64,000 nucleotides of DNA, taken from NCBI RefSeq assembly GCF_001921215.1, contig NZ_MSIF01000011.1, positions 124,001 through 188,000 on the forward strand. Direction: 5' to 3'. The position numbers were made by a program, and so were the translations under genes. Positions 21,840 through 30,022 of the stretch are shown here, in pieces. The first letter of the stretch is position 1; each line of letters starts with the position of its first letter. The notes under the pieces are model-generated. The model saw only the letters and a list, made by a program, of their open reading frames with translations, was not told the origin of the DNA and made no database searches. The DNA comes from Actinophytocola xinjiangensis. GTDB lineage: Bacteria > Actinomycetota > Actinomycetes > Mycobacteriales > Pseudonocardiaceae.

Positions 21840-23174
21840 TCAGCCCACCAGGTCGCCGATCACCGCCTCGGCCTTCGTGTCCGACCCCGCCGGCAGTTCC
21901 GCCCCCGCCGGCCCGACCTCGACCGTGAGTTCCACCACTCCGTCGCCGGCCGCCACGGCGTGGTCGATGCCCCCGTCGCGGGTCTCGACCACCGCACGCC
22001 GGCCGGCGACGGTGGTCACCTCACCGTCCCCCACCACCCCTTTCCGCACGGCGAAGGTCACCACGAGCACCCGCTCACGCCCGACGAAGTGACACCCCTC
22101 ACCTGCCACCGCCACCGGCCGCAACGCGTCCCCGAACCGCTCCCGAACGGAGTCGGCGGCCATCGCACACATGACCTGCGGGTCGTCGGTCCCCGTCAGC
22201 TCGTCGGGCACCGGCACGTCCCTGGCCGGTTCGCACCGCCGGGCGTCGTTGTCGTCGGCCAGGTAGGCGCAGTACCCCAGGTAGGGGCCGTCGGGCTCGT
22301 CCGGGCCGTAGAGCAGGGGCCGCTGGGGTTCCCCGCGTGGCGCCGGCTGCCCGAGCAGCCCGATGGCCCCCTCGGCCAGCCGCGTCGAGTAGGCGCAGTC
22401 CACCGAGAACACCGTCACCGGATAGTCCTGGGTCTGGGCGTACGGGGAGTCGAAGGGCCGTTGCCGCCAGCGGATCCCGCAGTTGTCGTCGTCCTCGTAG
22501 ATCGCGACGTCCGTGCCGCCGACGGTCGCCGCACGAGCCCGCCCGGCCGGCGTGGGTTCGACGAACGAGAGCAACGCCTCCTGCTCGGGCGCAACACCGA
22601 GATACTGGCAGGCGCCCAGCTCCGTCCCCAGGAACAGCCGGTCCGGTTCCGGCTCGAGCACCGCGTCGAGAACCGTGCACGGATCCCACCGGGGCCGGCC
22701 CCGGGCCGCGGCCGGATCGGCCAGCACCGCCGAGGCCCGGGCCGCCACCTCGGTCACCGCCTGGCACGAGCCGCCCGCCGAGAACGCGACGGCCACCGTG
22801 AAACTGACCGGCAGGTGGACGACACACCGATCGTCGACGTAGGCCTTCACCCCACCCACGACCCGCGCCGCCATCGACACCCGCTCCTCGTGCCCCAACG
22901 GGACGACGGCCACCCGCACCGGGCCCGCCGTGCAGGAGAACGGTTCGCTGGCCACAGGTTCGTCGTTGGTCACGTCGGGTGCGTCGAGCACCGCGCACAG
23001 GTCCACCTCGCGCAACGCGGCCAGCACGGCCTCCCGGTCCCGGTCCTTCGGCCGCGCCTGCCCCCCGGGCGGCGTCGGCGACGAGGTCGCGGGCCGCTCC
23101 TGCTCCCCCGTCGGCGCGCCGACGCATCCGCCGACCACCAGCACGACGAGCACGACGACGATCCGGGCGATCAT
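21840..23174 (-). CDS. Predicted lipoprotein with two Cys-rich lobes
   Basis: The 444-residue protein has a hydrophobic N-terminus ending in a lipobox (VVGGC, Cys17) and a Pro/Ser linker. Two lobes follow with DLCAVLD and DPCTVLD motifs resembling DUF3558-type actinobacterial lipoproteins. It should be anchored on the outer face of the membrane. Its ATG overlaps the stop of the upstream gene by 4 bp, so it is the last gene of a three-gene operon with type VII-like proteins. Function unknown. Confidence 0.75.
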   Translation of the reverse strand: MIARIVVVLVVLVVGGCVGAPTGEQERPATSSPTPPGGQARPKDRDREAVLAALREVDLCAVLDAPDVTNDEPVASEPFSCTAGPVRVAVVPLGHEERVSMAARVVGGVKAYVDDRCVVHLPVSFTVAVAFSAGGSCQAVTEVAARASAVLADPAAARGRPRWDPCTVLDAVLEPEPDRLFLGTELGACQYLGVAPEQEALLSFVEPTPAGRARAATVGGTDVAIYEDDDNCGIRWRQRPFDSPYAQTQDYPVTVFSVDCAYSTRLAEGAIGLLGQPAPRGEPQRPLLYGPDEPDGPYLGYCAYLADDNDARRCEPARDVPVPDELTGTDDPQVMCAMAADSVRERFGDALRPVAVAGEGCHFVGRERVLVVTFAVRKGVVGDGEVTTVAGRRAVVETRDGGIDHAVAAGDGVVELTVEVGPAGAELPAGSDTKAEAVIGDLVG

Positions 23175-24151
23175 GACCCGTACTTCCGCAGGAAGGTCTG
23201 GATCTCGTCATCGTCCTGGAAGTTGGCCAGTTGCCCCGCGACCATCCGGTTCAGCTGGTCCATCTCGTCCTTGGCGTCGGTGAGGATCGTGGCCTGGGTG
23301 TGCATGTACGACTCGACCAGATCTCGCCACCAGTAGCCACCGACCGAGTCCTCTCCCCGGTTGAGCAGATCACCCGCCACCTCGGTGAACAGTGACGACC
23401 ACATCGAGGTGACCGCCGTCATCGCGACGAAGCCGGCACCCGTCGCCAACGCGACCGCCCCGGCCGCGATCCCGGCGAACAGGGCCGCGTTGACGTCGAC
23501 GGAGAACCCGCCTTCGGGTTTCGCGGCGAACTTCTCCTCGAACGCCGCCACCAGACCGGCGGCTGCCTCGTCGAGGCTGTCCCGCGCCCCTTTGACGATC
23601 ACGGCGTACTTGGGAATCGCGCCGTAGAGCACCTCGGCGATCTTGTTCGCCTGCCCGGTGACGGTCTGCAGCCGCAGCAGGAACATGAACGCGGCGTCGG
23701 CCGCCTCCCCGGTCCACCCGATGCTGGGAAACAGGTCGACCAGCGACGGGATCCCCTCGTCGCCGATCCACCAGATGTTGCGCACGGCCGCGGCCTTGTC
23801 GCCCAGCGGACTGTCCGGTCGCTCGACCACCGGCGTGGCGACGGCCGCCATGCCGTGCAGGAACTGCCAGGGCTGGTAACCCTCGATCACCGACTCGAAC
23901 GCCAGTTGGTCATCCGGCGCGATGGTCCCGGGCTGGTCGTTGATCGGGGCGACCGGTCCCGGTTCCTCCCGTTTTCCGCCGCCCGGGTGGAAAACGGTCC
24001 GGTCGTAGGAATGCTCCTCGGGGTGCAGCAACCACTCGACCCACGAGGTGAGCCGCTCGGCGTTGGGCCGCAACCGCGAGTCCTGTGCGATGCCGGCTGC
24101 CCCGAGCACACCGGTGTCGCGGGGAACGTCGCTCCTGTCCGGCGGGGCCAT
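23171..24151 (-). CDS. Hypothetical protein with WXG-like motif and central hydrophobic helix
   Basis: A 326-residue protein without a signal peptide. It contains IGWTGEAADAAFMFLLRL followed by a long helix, like the WXG hairpins of type VII substrates, then an Ala/Gly-rich hydrophobic stretch near residue 225 (ALFAGIAAGAVALATGAGFVAM) and a helical C-terminus. It sits between an EspC-like small protein and a lipoprotein in one operon. A larger ESX-type substrate or surface protein is plausible but not proven; no toxin domain is recognisable. Confidence 0.65.
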   Translation of the reverse strand: MAPPDRSDVPRDTGVLGAAGIAQDSRLRPNAERLTSWVEWLLHPEEHSYDRTVFHPGGGKREEPGPVAPINDQPGTIAPDDQLAFESVIEGYQPWQFLHGMAAVATPVVERPDSPLGDKAAAVRNIWWIGDEGIPSLVDLFPSIGWTGEAADAAFMFLLRLQTVTGQANKIAEVLYGAIPKYAVIVKGARDSLDEAAAGLVAAFEEKFAAKPEGGFSVDVNAALFAGIAAGAVALATGAGFVAMTAVTSMWSSLFTEVAGDLLNRGEDSVGGYWWRDLVESYMHTQATILTDAKDEMDQLNRMVAGQLANFQDDDEIQTFLRKYGS

Positions 24152-24153
24152 GG

Positions 24154-24531
24154 TCAGCTCCCTCCCGGGCCGGGATCGCGGAGTATGCCGTCGAACACCG
24201 CCGCGTGTTCGCCGTCCACCCGCCGGTAGGCCTCGCGCGATTCGTCGAGCGCGGTGGTCATCCGGGTGAACTGGGACTCGATGGCGACATGCAGCCGGTG
24301 CAGTTCACCGATCATCGACGCCAGGTTGGTGAGCACCGCTTCACTTGAGGCGGTGAAGTCGACGGGCGGGCCGGACGGGCCGAGGTCGGTCGGTGAGCCG
24401 AGCAGATCGCTCATGGGACTTTCCTGGGCCTTGGCCAGCTGTTCGACCAGGATGTGGTTGCGGGCGGCGATCTTCGCCGTCTCGTCTCGCAGGAGCTTGA
24501 GTTTCTCGGGTTGGACTGTGAAGTCTCTCAT
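24154..24531 (-). CDS. Small helical protein, ESX-associated (EspC/WXG-like)
   Basis: A 125-residue, almost entirely helical protein beginning MRDFTVQPEKLKLLRDETAK, with a turn near PPVDFTASSEAVL and a second helix pair. Length and pattern fit the EspC/type VII secretion-target group. It is the first gene of the operon; the next start codon follows its stop by 2 bp. The WXG motif itself is missing, so assignment rests on shape and context. Confidence 0.65.
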   Translation of the reverse strand: MRDFTVQPEKLKLLRDETAKIAARNHILVEQLAKAQESPMSDLLGSPTDLGPSGPPVDFTASSEAVLTNLASMIGELHRLHVAIESQFTRMTTALDESREAYRRVDGEHAAVFDGILRDPGPGGS

Positions 24532-24664
24532 GGTGATCGTGCCCCCAGTTGCACCGACTGTGATCGTTGCGACACCGTCCGCAGCGTAGCAAGCCGGTGG
24601 TGGCGCTGGGGGCGGTTCGGGTTGTCTCTAAACTCCCTGCGCCAGCGGCGAAGTTGGAGCGGGC

Positions 24665-25846
24665 ATGGACACCTCGGGTGGGGCGACGGCGGCCCAGTTG
24701 CGTCTGCTGAGCCGGCGGACCGTCACGGTGTTGCGGACGGTGGCGGTGGTGGTCGCCGGTGGGGCCGGGGTGGCGCAGGCGGGGCGGCAGATGCCGGTGG
24801 TGGCCGCGGTGGTGGTGGGGTTGTTGGTGTGGAGCGCGGTGTACGCGCGATTCACGCCGAGCCGGTGGCTGATCGTCGCCGATACCGGGGTGGTGGCGGG
24901 GTTGTGTGTCGCGCAGGGGTGGGTGGTTCGGGCGGAGGCCCTGCCGGACAGTACGAACTGGGTGTTGGCGGTCGTGACGATCACGGTGGTGGGGCATCAG
25001 TGGTTCACCGCGACCTGGGGTGGGGCGGCGTTGACGGCGGTGCTCGTCGCGGCGCATCTGGTGGGGCAGGCGGCGGCGGGGCCGGAGGTACCCGGCGGCG
25101 CGGCGATGTTGGCGATGTGGGTGTTCGGGGAAGCCGGGCTTTCCCGGGCGCTGCGGATGTTCCTGTACAAGGCGGCGCGGCGGGCCGACGACGCGGTCGC
25201 GGGCAGTGAGCGGGCGCGGCGGGAGACAGCCGTGGCGGCGGCCCGGCGGGCCGACGAGCGCGAGCATCTCGCGGTCCTGCACGACACCGCGGCGGCGACC
25301 CTGTTCGCCGTCGGGACGCGGATGGTCGACGGGACCGAGCCCGGCCTGGTTCGGCAGGCGGCGCGGGACCTGGACATCCTTGCCGCGCAACCACAACGCG
25401 GGGACACCGACCTGGCCCGGCTGCTCGGCGACGTCGCCCGCGACGCGCCGGTCACCGTGCGCCTGGACGTGTCCGGGCCGATCCGGATGCCGGCCATCTC
25501 GGCGTCGGCGATCGAGGCGGCGGCCAGGGAAGCGCTGACCAACGTCGCCCGGCACGCCGGGGTGGACTCGGCGGAGCTGGTGGCGGCGCGGCACGGGTCG
25601 ACGGTCGTGGTGGAGGTCGCCGACAGCGGGCGGGGTTTCGATCCCGCCGGGGTTCCCGCGCACCGGCACGGCGTGACCGGGTCCATCACCGAACGTCTCG
25701 ACCGCGTCGGCGGGCGGGCGCGGATCACCTCCACCCCGAACGAGGGCACCGTCGTGCGCCTGGAGTGGCCCGACGCCGAGCACGGCCGCCCGGCGGGCGA
25801 ACCCGCGCGAGGGCGGGCCGGCGACGGGACGCTGTCCGATGACTGA
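24665..25846 (+). CDS. Membrane sensor histidine kinase, NarL/DegS-type
   Basis: A 393-residue protein with four to five N-terminal membrane helices, a coiled linker (SERARRETAVAAARRADERE), the phospho-acceptor box LHDTAAATL with His206, and an HATPase_c domain (EAAAREALTNVARHAG, VADSGRGFDPAG). It should phosphorylate the NarL-type regulator two genes downstream. TTGGAG precedes the ATG. It is divergent from the lipoprotein/ESX-like operon and may control it; that link is inference. Confidence 0.85.
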   Translation: MDTSGGATAAQLRLLSRRTVTVLRTVAVVVAGGAGVAQAGRQMPVVAAVVVGLLVWSAVYARFTPSRWLIVADTGVVAGLCVAQGWVVRAEALPDSTNWVLAVVTITVVGHQWFTATWGGAALTAVLVAAHLVGQAAAGPEVPGGAAMLAMWVFGEAGLSRALRMFLYKAARRADDAVAGSERARRETAVAAARRADEREHLAVLHDTAAATLFAVGTRMVDGTEPGLVRQAARDLDILAAQPQRGDTDLARLLGDVARDAPVTVRLDVSGPIRMPAISASAIEAAAREALTNVARHAGVDSAELVAARHGSTVVVEVADSGRGFDPAGVPAHRHGVTGSITERLDRVGGRARITSTPNEGTVVRLEWPDAEHGRPAGEPARGRAGDGTLSDD

Positions 25847-26948
25847 GCCGGGCCGCGCCGTGGTGGCCGGCAACCTGATGCGGGCGCTGCGGTTGACCAC
25901 GTTGACCGTGGCGGCGGCGCTGCTGCTGGTGTTCGCGCTGCCGCTGCTGGTGGCGGACCCGGGGCTGTACCGGAGCCTGGGCCAGCAGGTGGTGGCGTTC
26001 GCGCTGCTGGTGGCGGTGGCGGTGGTGGCGGGGGTCGCCGTGGTGCGGGACCGGCCGGTGGGGCGGGTCCGGTGGGCGCTGGTCGCGGCGGTGTTCGCGG
26101 CGTCGGCGCTGGCCACGACGGGGGTGGCGCCGGCGGATCTGATGGCGGAGGGCGAGTGGTCCTACGGGCTGATCGGCTGGTTCCTGCTGCTGGTACTCAT
26201 CGACCACGGCACGACCGCCACACTGGTCGCGCTGGGGGTGTTCACCGCCGGGAGTTTCGCGCAGCTGGTGGCGGTCGGGCAGGGACACGAGGTCGCCGAC
26301 CTGGTCGTGGTGACCACCGCCGTGCTCGGCTGCGAACTTCCGGTCCTGGCGATCGCGATGGCGCTGCGGCGGATCGCGGGCACCGCCGCCGACGCGGCCG
26401 TCCGGGAGGAACGCACCCGCACCGAGGACGCGATCGCCGAGCGGCTGCACGCCGACCGTCGCGACCGGTACGCCGAACTGGCGTCCACGACCGTGCCGCT
26501 GCTGCGCGCGCTGACCGACGGCACCGCCGACCTGACCGATCCGCTGGTCCGCGCCGACTACGCCGTCGCCGCGTCGCGCCTGCGCCGCCTGTTCGCCGAA
26601 CACGACGAGGTCCACGACCCCCTGGTGCACGAACTGCGGGCCTGCCTCGACCTGGCCGAACGCACCGGTGTCGTGGTCTACCTGGGGACCTGCGGCGACC
26701 ACCCGACCCCGCCGCTGGCCGCGCGCAGAGCACTCACCGAACCGGCACTGCGCGCCATGGCCACAGCGGACACCCGCGCCCGCATCACCGTCCTCGGCTC
26801 GCCGGGCGGCGTGACCGTCAGCATCCTCACCGACGGGGTCGGTGAGCAGGGAGAACCCTTGGGGGACAACGATGTCGGTGTGACGGTGACCCGACTGGCC
26901 GACGGACCGGACGTCTGGGTGGAGGCCACGTGGACCGCGACGAGCTGA
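25839..26948 (+). CDS. Membrane kinase-like partner without recognisable catalytic motifs
   Basis: A 369-residue protein with a similar layout to its neighbour (membrane helices, then a charged coil EERTRTEDAIAERLHADRRDRYAEL). The region where the His box should be reads AELASTTVPLLRAL, and no N-box or G-box is visible in the C-terminal part. It looks like a degenerate histidine kinase acting as a co-sensor. It overlaps the kinase gene by 8 bp and the regulator gene by 19 bp, so the three proteins are made together. Confidence 0.7.
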   Translation: MTEPGRAVVAGNLMRALRLTTLTVAAALLLVFALPLLVADPGLYRSLGQQVVAFALLVAVAVVAGVAVVRDRPVGRVRWALVAAVFAASALATTGVAPADLMAEGEWSYGLIGWFLLLVLIDHGTTATLVALGVFTAGSFAQLVAVGQGHEVADLVVVTTAVLGCELPVLAIAMALRRIAGTAADAAVREERTRTEDAIAERLHADRRDRYAELASTTVPLLRALTDGTADLTDPLVRADYAVAASRLRRLFAEHDEVHDPLVHELRACLDLAERTGVVVYLGTCGDHPTPPLAARRALTEPALRAMATADTRARITVLGSPGGVTVSILTDGVGEQGEPLGDNDVGVTVTRLADGPDVWVEATWTATS

Positions 26949-27586
26949 CCAGCGTGGTGGTCGTCGACGACCACCCGGCGATCGTCGCCGGGCTGGAGGC
27001 GTGGTGCGCGGCCGCCGACCCGCCGCTGCGGGTGCTCGCCGCCGGCCCCACCCCGGCCGTGGCCTGGACCCCACCGGGCGCCGACGCCGACGTCGTCGTG
27101 TTCGACCTGCAACTCACCGAACAGGTCCCCGCCTACCCCGAACTACGGCGCCTGGTCGACTCCGGCCGGCAGGTGATCGTCTACACCATGCGCGAGGACC
27201 GCGACACCATCCTCAGGTGCCTGGACCTCGGCGCGTTCGCCTACCTGTCCAAGACCGAAGGCCCCCGCCACCTGGTCCACGCGATCCGCGCCGCCAGCGA
27301 GGACCTCCCGTACACGCCCCCGTCGATGGCCCGCGCGATCAGCACCGACACCCGCCCCGACCGCCCCCGCCCCACGGCCAGGGAGATCGACGTCCTGGTG
27401 AGCTGGTTCGCGTGCGAGTCCAAGGAGATGGTCGCGCGCAAACTGGGCCTGTCGGTACGAACGGTGAGCAGCTACATCGACCGGGTACGGATCCGCTACG
27501 CCAGCGCGGGCCGCCCCGCGTCGACGAAGGCCGCGCTCGTGGCCCGCGCGATCCAGGACGGCCTGGTCAGTCTCGACGACCTGTGA
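26930..27586 (+). CDS. Response regulator, NarL/FixJ-type
   Basis: A 218-residue protein. The receiver domain has the acidic pair VVDDHP, the phospho-acceptor Asp59 in VVFDLQL and the switch Lys in AYLSKTEG. The C-terminal HTH reads PTAREIDVLVSWFACESKEMVARKLGLSVRTVSSYIDRV, with a weaker match at the usual LT-x-RE-xE-VL start than most LuxR domains. GTG 26930 has GGAGG immediately upstream, inside the preceding gene. It forms a three-gene signalling operon with 24665-26948. Confidence 0.88.
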   Translation: MDRDELTSVVVVDDHPAIVAGLEAWCAAADPPLRVLAAGPTPAVAWTPPGADADVVVFDLQLTEQVPAYPELRRLVDSGRQVIVYTMREDRDTILRCLDLGAFAYLSKTEGPRHLVHAIRAASEDLPYTPPSMARAISTDTRPDRPRPTAREIDVLVSWFACESKEMVARKLGLSVRTVSSYIDRVRIRYASAGRPASTKAALVARAIQDGLVSLDDL

Positions 27587-27643
27587 CGCTGTGGGTCGAA
27601 CGACCGTCACGGGGGTGGTGGGTGGGGCCTACCGTTCGGCGAC

Positions 27644-27841
27644 ATGGTGCGTGAGATCGAAACCGTCACTGAGCGGTCGCCGGATGGGGCTGTCGAGGTC
27701 ACCGTGGGAGCGACCGGCGGGTTGGTCAACCTCAGCTGTTCGGAGCTGATTCGGACGATGCCGCCTCGGCAGGTCGCCGCGACCATCCAGCATTGTGTTC
27801 GGGCGGCCCAGGCGAGTGCGGCTCGGCGTTCCGCTGCGTGA
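27644..27841 (+). CDS. Short YbaB/EbfC-like protein
   Basis: A 65-residue frame whose pattern AVEVTVGATGGLVNLSCSELIRTMPPRQVAATIQHCVRAAQASA resembles the C-terminal half of YbaB-type nucleoid or ESX-associated proteins. TACCGT lies 8 nt before the ATG, suggesting a leaderless message. It could be a truncated family member or a stand-alone small protein. Confidence 0.5.
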   Translation: MVREIETVTERSPDGAVEVTVGATGGLVNLSCSELIRTMPPRQVAATIQHCVRAAQASAARRSAA

Positions 27842-27900
27842 TTCTCTGGCGAAACCCCCCGCCACCAGCACGACCACGGCCCACGACCAACCCGCCAACA

Positions 27901-27916
27901 CGTGACCTGAGTCACG
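27901..27916. promoter_or_regulatory. Inverted repeat upstream of the sulfate operon
   Basis: CGTGAC-CTGA-GTCACG, arms of 6 bp, is followed by the palindrome GAGATCTC. It lies about 25 bp upstream of the proposed -35 of the Cys leader. It is a candidate binding site for a sulfur regulator. The rest of 27842-27939 shows nothing recognisable. Confidence 0.4.
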
Positions 27917-27939
27917 AGATCTCACGATACGGATGCCGG

Positions 27940-27968
27940 TGGACCAACAGATGGACCCGTGGCACGCT
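27940..27968 (+). promoter_or_regulatory. Candidate promoter of the Cys leader/sulfate operon
   Basis: TGGACC (27940-27945), a 17-bp spacer and CACGCT (27963-27968) end 7 nt before the leader ATG. The hexamers are weak, but the spacing matches the other leaderless starts in this window. Confidence 0.45.
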
Positions 27969-27975
27969 GACTGAC

Positions 27976-28065
27976 ATGTCAACAGTGACCGAACTCCTCC
28001 TCGTGGCCAGGCGCCACGTGGACTTCGTTCGTGTCTCCAGTGCGATGTGCCGGCTCGCCCGCTGA
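27976..28065 (+). CDS. Cys-containing leader peptide of the sulfate assimilation operon
   Basis: A 29-codon frame ending SSAMCRLAR, with the internal motif RRHVDFVRVSSAMC that recurs in actinobacterial leader peptides upstream of sulfur genes. Such peptides (the Ms5788A-like/Cys leader group) are known to sense cysteine supply by ribosome stalling. Here it lies 110 bp before sirA and has a leaderless-type start. Only one Cys codon is present, two codons before the basic end. Confidence 0.8.
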   Translation: MSTVTELLLVARRHVDFVRVSSAMCRLAR

Positions 28066-28175
28066 GCGTGTCGTACCCATCGGCGCGCCAGGTCGCGCCG
28101 GCAGTGTGACTCCCTTGTGCCAAACGGGGTTCAACGGCGTGCCCTCAACCGCCCAGGAACTCGGAGGTTGGACGG

Positions 28176-29855
28176 GTGTCATCTCCCACCACACCGCGCA
28201 AGCCGCGCGCCCGGCGCGGTGAGGGGCAGTGGGCGCTCGGCTACCGCGAGCCCCTCAACCCCAACGAGCGCAGCAAGAAGGACGACAACCCGCTGAACGT
28301 GCGGGACCGGATCGAGAACATCTACGCGCACACGGGCTTCGCCGGGATCGATCCGGCGGATCTGCGTGGGCGGTTCCGTTGGTACGGGCTCTACACGCAG
28401 CGCAAGCCGGGGATCGACGGCGGGCGCACCGCCACCCTCGAACCCGAGGAGCTCGACGACGAGTACTTCATGCTGAGGGTGCGGATCGACGGCGGTGCCG
28501 TCACCACCGAGCAGCTCGCGGTCATCGGCGAGGTGTCCCAGACCTATGCCCGCGACACCGCCGACATCACCGACCGGCAGAACATCCAGTACCACTGGAT
28601 CCGTGTCGAGGACATGCCGGCGGTGTGGGCCAAGTTGGAGGGTGTCGGGCTCACCACGATGGAGGCCTGTGGGGACAGTCCGCGCGTGATCCTGGGTTCC
28701 CCGGTGGCGGGGATCGCCGAGGACGAGGTGCTCGACGGGACGCCGGCGATCGACGAGATCCGGCGGCGGTACATCGGGGATCCGGCGTTCGCGAACCTGC
28801 CGCGCAAGTTCAAGACGGCCGTGTCGGGGCAGCCGGACGTCGCCCACGAGGTGCATGACGTCGCGTTCGTGGGGGTTCGGCATCCCGAGCACGGGGCCGG
28901 GTTCGATCTGTGGGTGGGCGGCGGCCTGTCAACCAATCCGATGATCGGGGTCCGGCTGGGCGCCTGGGTGCCGTTGGACGAGGTCGCCGAGGTGTGGGCC
29001 GGTGTCATCAGTGTCTTCCGGGACTACGGGTACCGGCGGCTGCGCAACCGCGCCCGGCTGAAGTACCTGGTCAAGGACTGGGGCGCGGAGAAGTTCCGCG
29101 AGGTGCTGGAGCGCGAGTACCTCGGCCGGGAACTGCTGGACGGTCCGGGGCCGGAGGTGCCGGCGGAGCCGTTGGACCACGTCGGCACGCACCGGCAGAT
29201 CGACGGGCGGTACTACGTCGGTGCGGCGCCGATCGCGGGCCGGGTGTCCGGGTCGACGCTGGTGGCGGTCGCCAAGGCGGCCGAGCGGGTCGGGTCCAAC
29301 CGGGTGCGGTTCACCCCGCAGCAGAAGCTGGTCGTGCTGGACGTGCCGGAGAACGAGGTCAGCACGCTGGGCGCGGAGCTGGCGCGGCTGGGGCTGCGCA
29401 CCGATCCGTCGCCGTGGCGGCGTGGGGTGATGGCCTGCACCGGGCTGGAGTTCTGCAAGCTCGCGATCGTGGAGACCAAGGCCCGCGCGGTCGATCTCGT
29501 CTCGACGCTGGAGCGGCGGCTGGCCGACATCACCGGTGAGGTGAGCGCCCCGATCACGGTGCACATCAACGGCTGCCCCAACTCCTGTGCTCGGATCCAG
29601 ACCGCCGACATCGGGCTCAAGGGCCAGATCGTCACCGACGCCGATGGCAACCAGGTCGAGGGGTTCCAGGTGCATCTCGGTGGCGGGCTCGGGCTCGACG
29701 CCGGGTTCGGTCGCAAGCTGCGCGGCCACAAGGTCACCGCCGACGGTCTGGCCGGCTACGTCGAGCGGGTGGTGCGCAACTTCGTCGCCGGGCGCAAGCC
29801 AGACGAGCGGTTCGCGCGGTGGGTCGCCCGCGCCGACGAGGCGGACCTGACATGA
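28176..29855 (+). CDS. sirA: Ferredoxin-dependent assimilatory sulfite reductase
   Basis: The 559-residue two-repeat enzyme reduces sulfite to sulfide with sirohaem and a [4Fe-4S] cluster. Cluster cysteines are visible in CTGLEFCKLA and NGCPNSCAR. Tyr70 (FRWYGLYTQ) and Cys165 (MEACGDSPR) match the covalently linked Tyr-Cys pair described for mycobacterial NirA/SirA, supporting sulfite rather than nitrite as substrate. GTG 28176 has GGAGG 8 nt upstream. It heads an operon of overlapping genes through 33679. Confidence 0.93.
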   Translation: MSSPTTPRKPRARRGEGQWALGYREPLNPNERSKKDDNPLNVRDRIENIYAHTGFAGIDPADLRGRFRWYGLYTQRKPGIDGGRTATLEPEELDDEYFMLRVRIDGGAVTTEQLAVIGEVSQTYARDTADITDRQNIQYHWIRVEDMPAVWAKLEGVGLTTMEACGDSPRVILGSPVAGIAEDEVLDGTPAIDEIRRRYIGDPAFANLPRKFKTAVSGQPDVAHEVHDVAFVGVRHPEHGAGFDLWVGGGLSTNPMIGVRLGAWVPLDEVAEVWAGVISVFRDYGYRRLRNRARLKYLVKDWGAEKFREVLEREYLGRELLDGPGPEVPAEPLDHVGTHRQIDGRYYVGAAPIAGRVSGSTLVAVAKAAERVGSNRVRFTPQQKLVVLDVPENEVSTLGAELARLGLRTDPSPWRRGVMACTGLEFCKLAIVETKARAVDLVSTLERRLADITGEVSAPITVHINGCPNSCARIQTADIGLKGQIVTDADGNQVEGFQVHLGGGLGLDAGFGRKLRGHKVTADGLAGYVERVVRNFVAGRKPDERFARWVARADEADLT

Positions 29856-30022
29856 CCGAACGCGCCACCCCGTTCTACTGCCCCTACTGCGGGGACGAGG
29901 ACCTGCGGCCCCAGGAGGAGCCGCACGCCGCCTGGCTGTGCACCGGATGCCGCCGGGTGTTCACCGTGAAGTTCGTCGGCCTGAACCTGGGCGCCGAGCC
30001 CGTGGAGGCGAGCACCTCATGA
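29852..30022 (+). CDS. Small zinc-ribbon protein of the sulfate operon
   Basis: A 56-residue protein with CPYCG and CTGCR, two CxxC knuckles of a zinc ribbon about 20 residues apart. It overlaps sirA (ATGA) and cysH (ATGA), so its synthesis is coupled to both. Small CxxC proteins recur at this position in actinobacterial sulfite reductase operons; a role in Fe-S or electron delivery is only a guess. Confidence 0.8.
   Translation: MTERATPFYCPYCGDEDLRPQEEPHAAWLCTGCRRVFTVKFVGLNLGAEPVEASTS

Noticed and set aside
24341-26116. Minus-strand open frame across the histidine kinase
   Set aside because: Antisense to the kinase catalytic domain; no domain and no plausible start signal.
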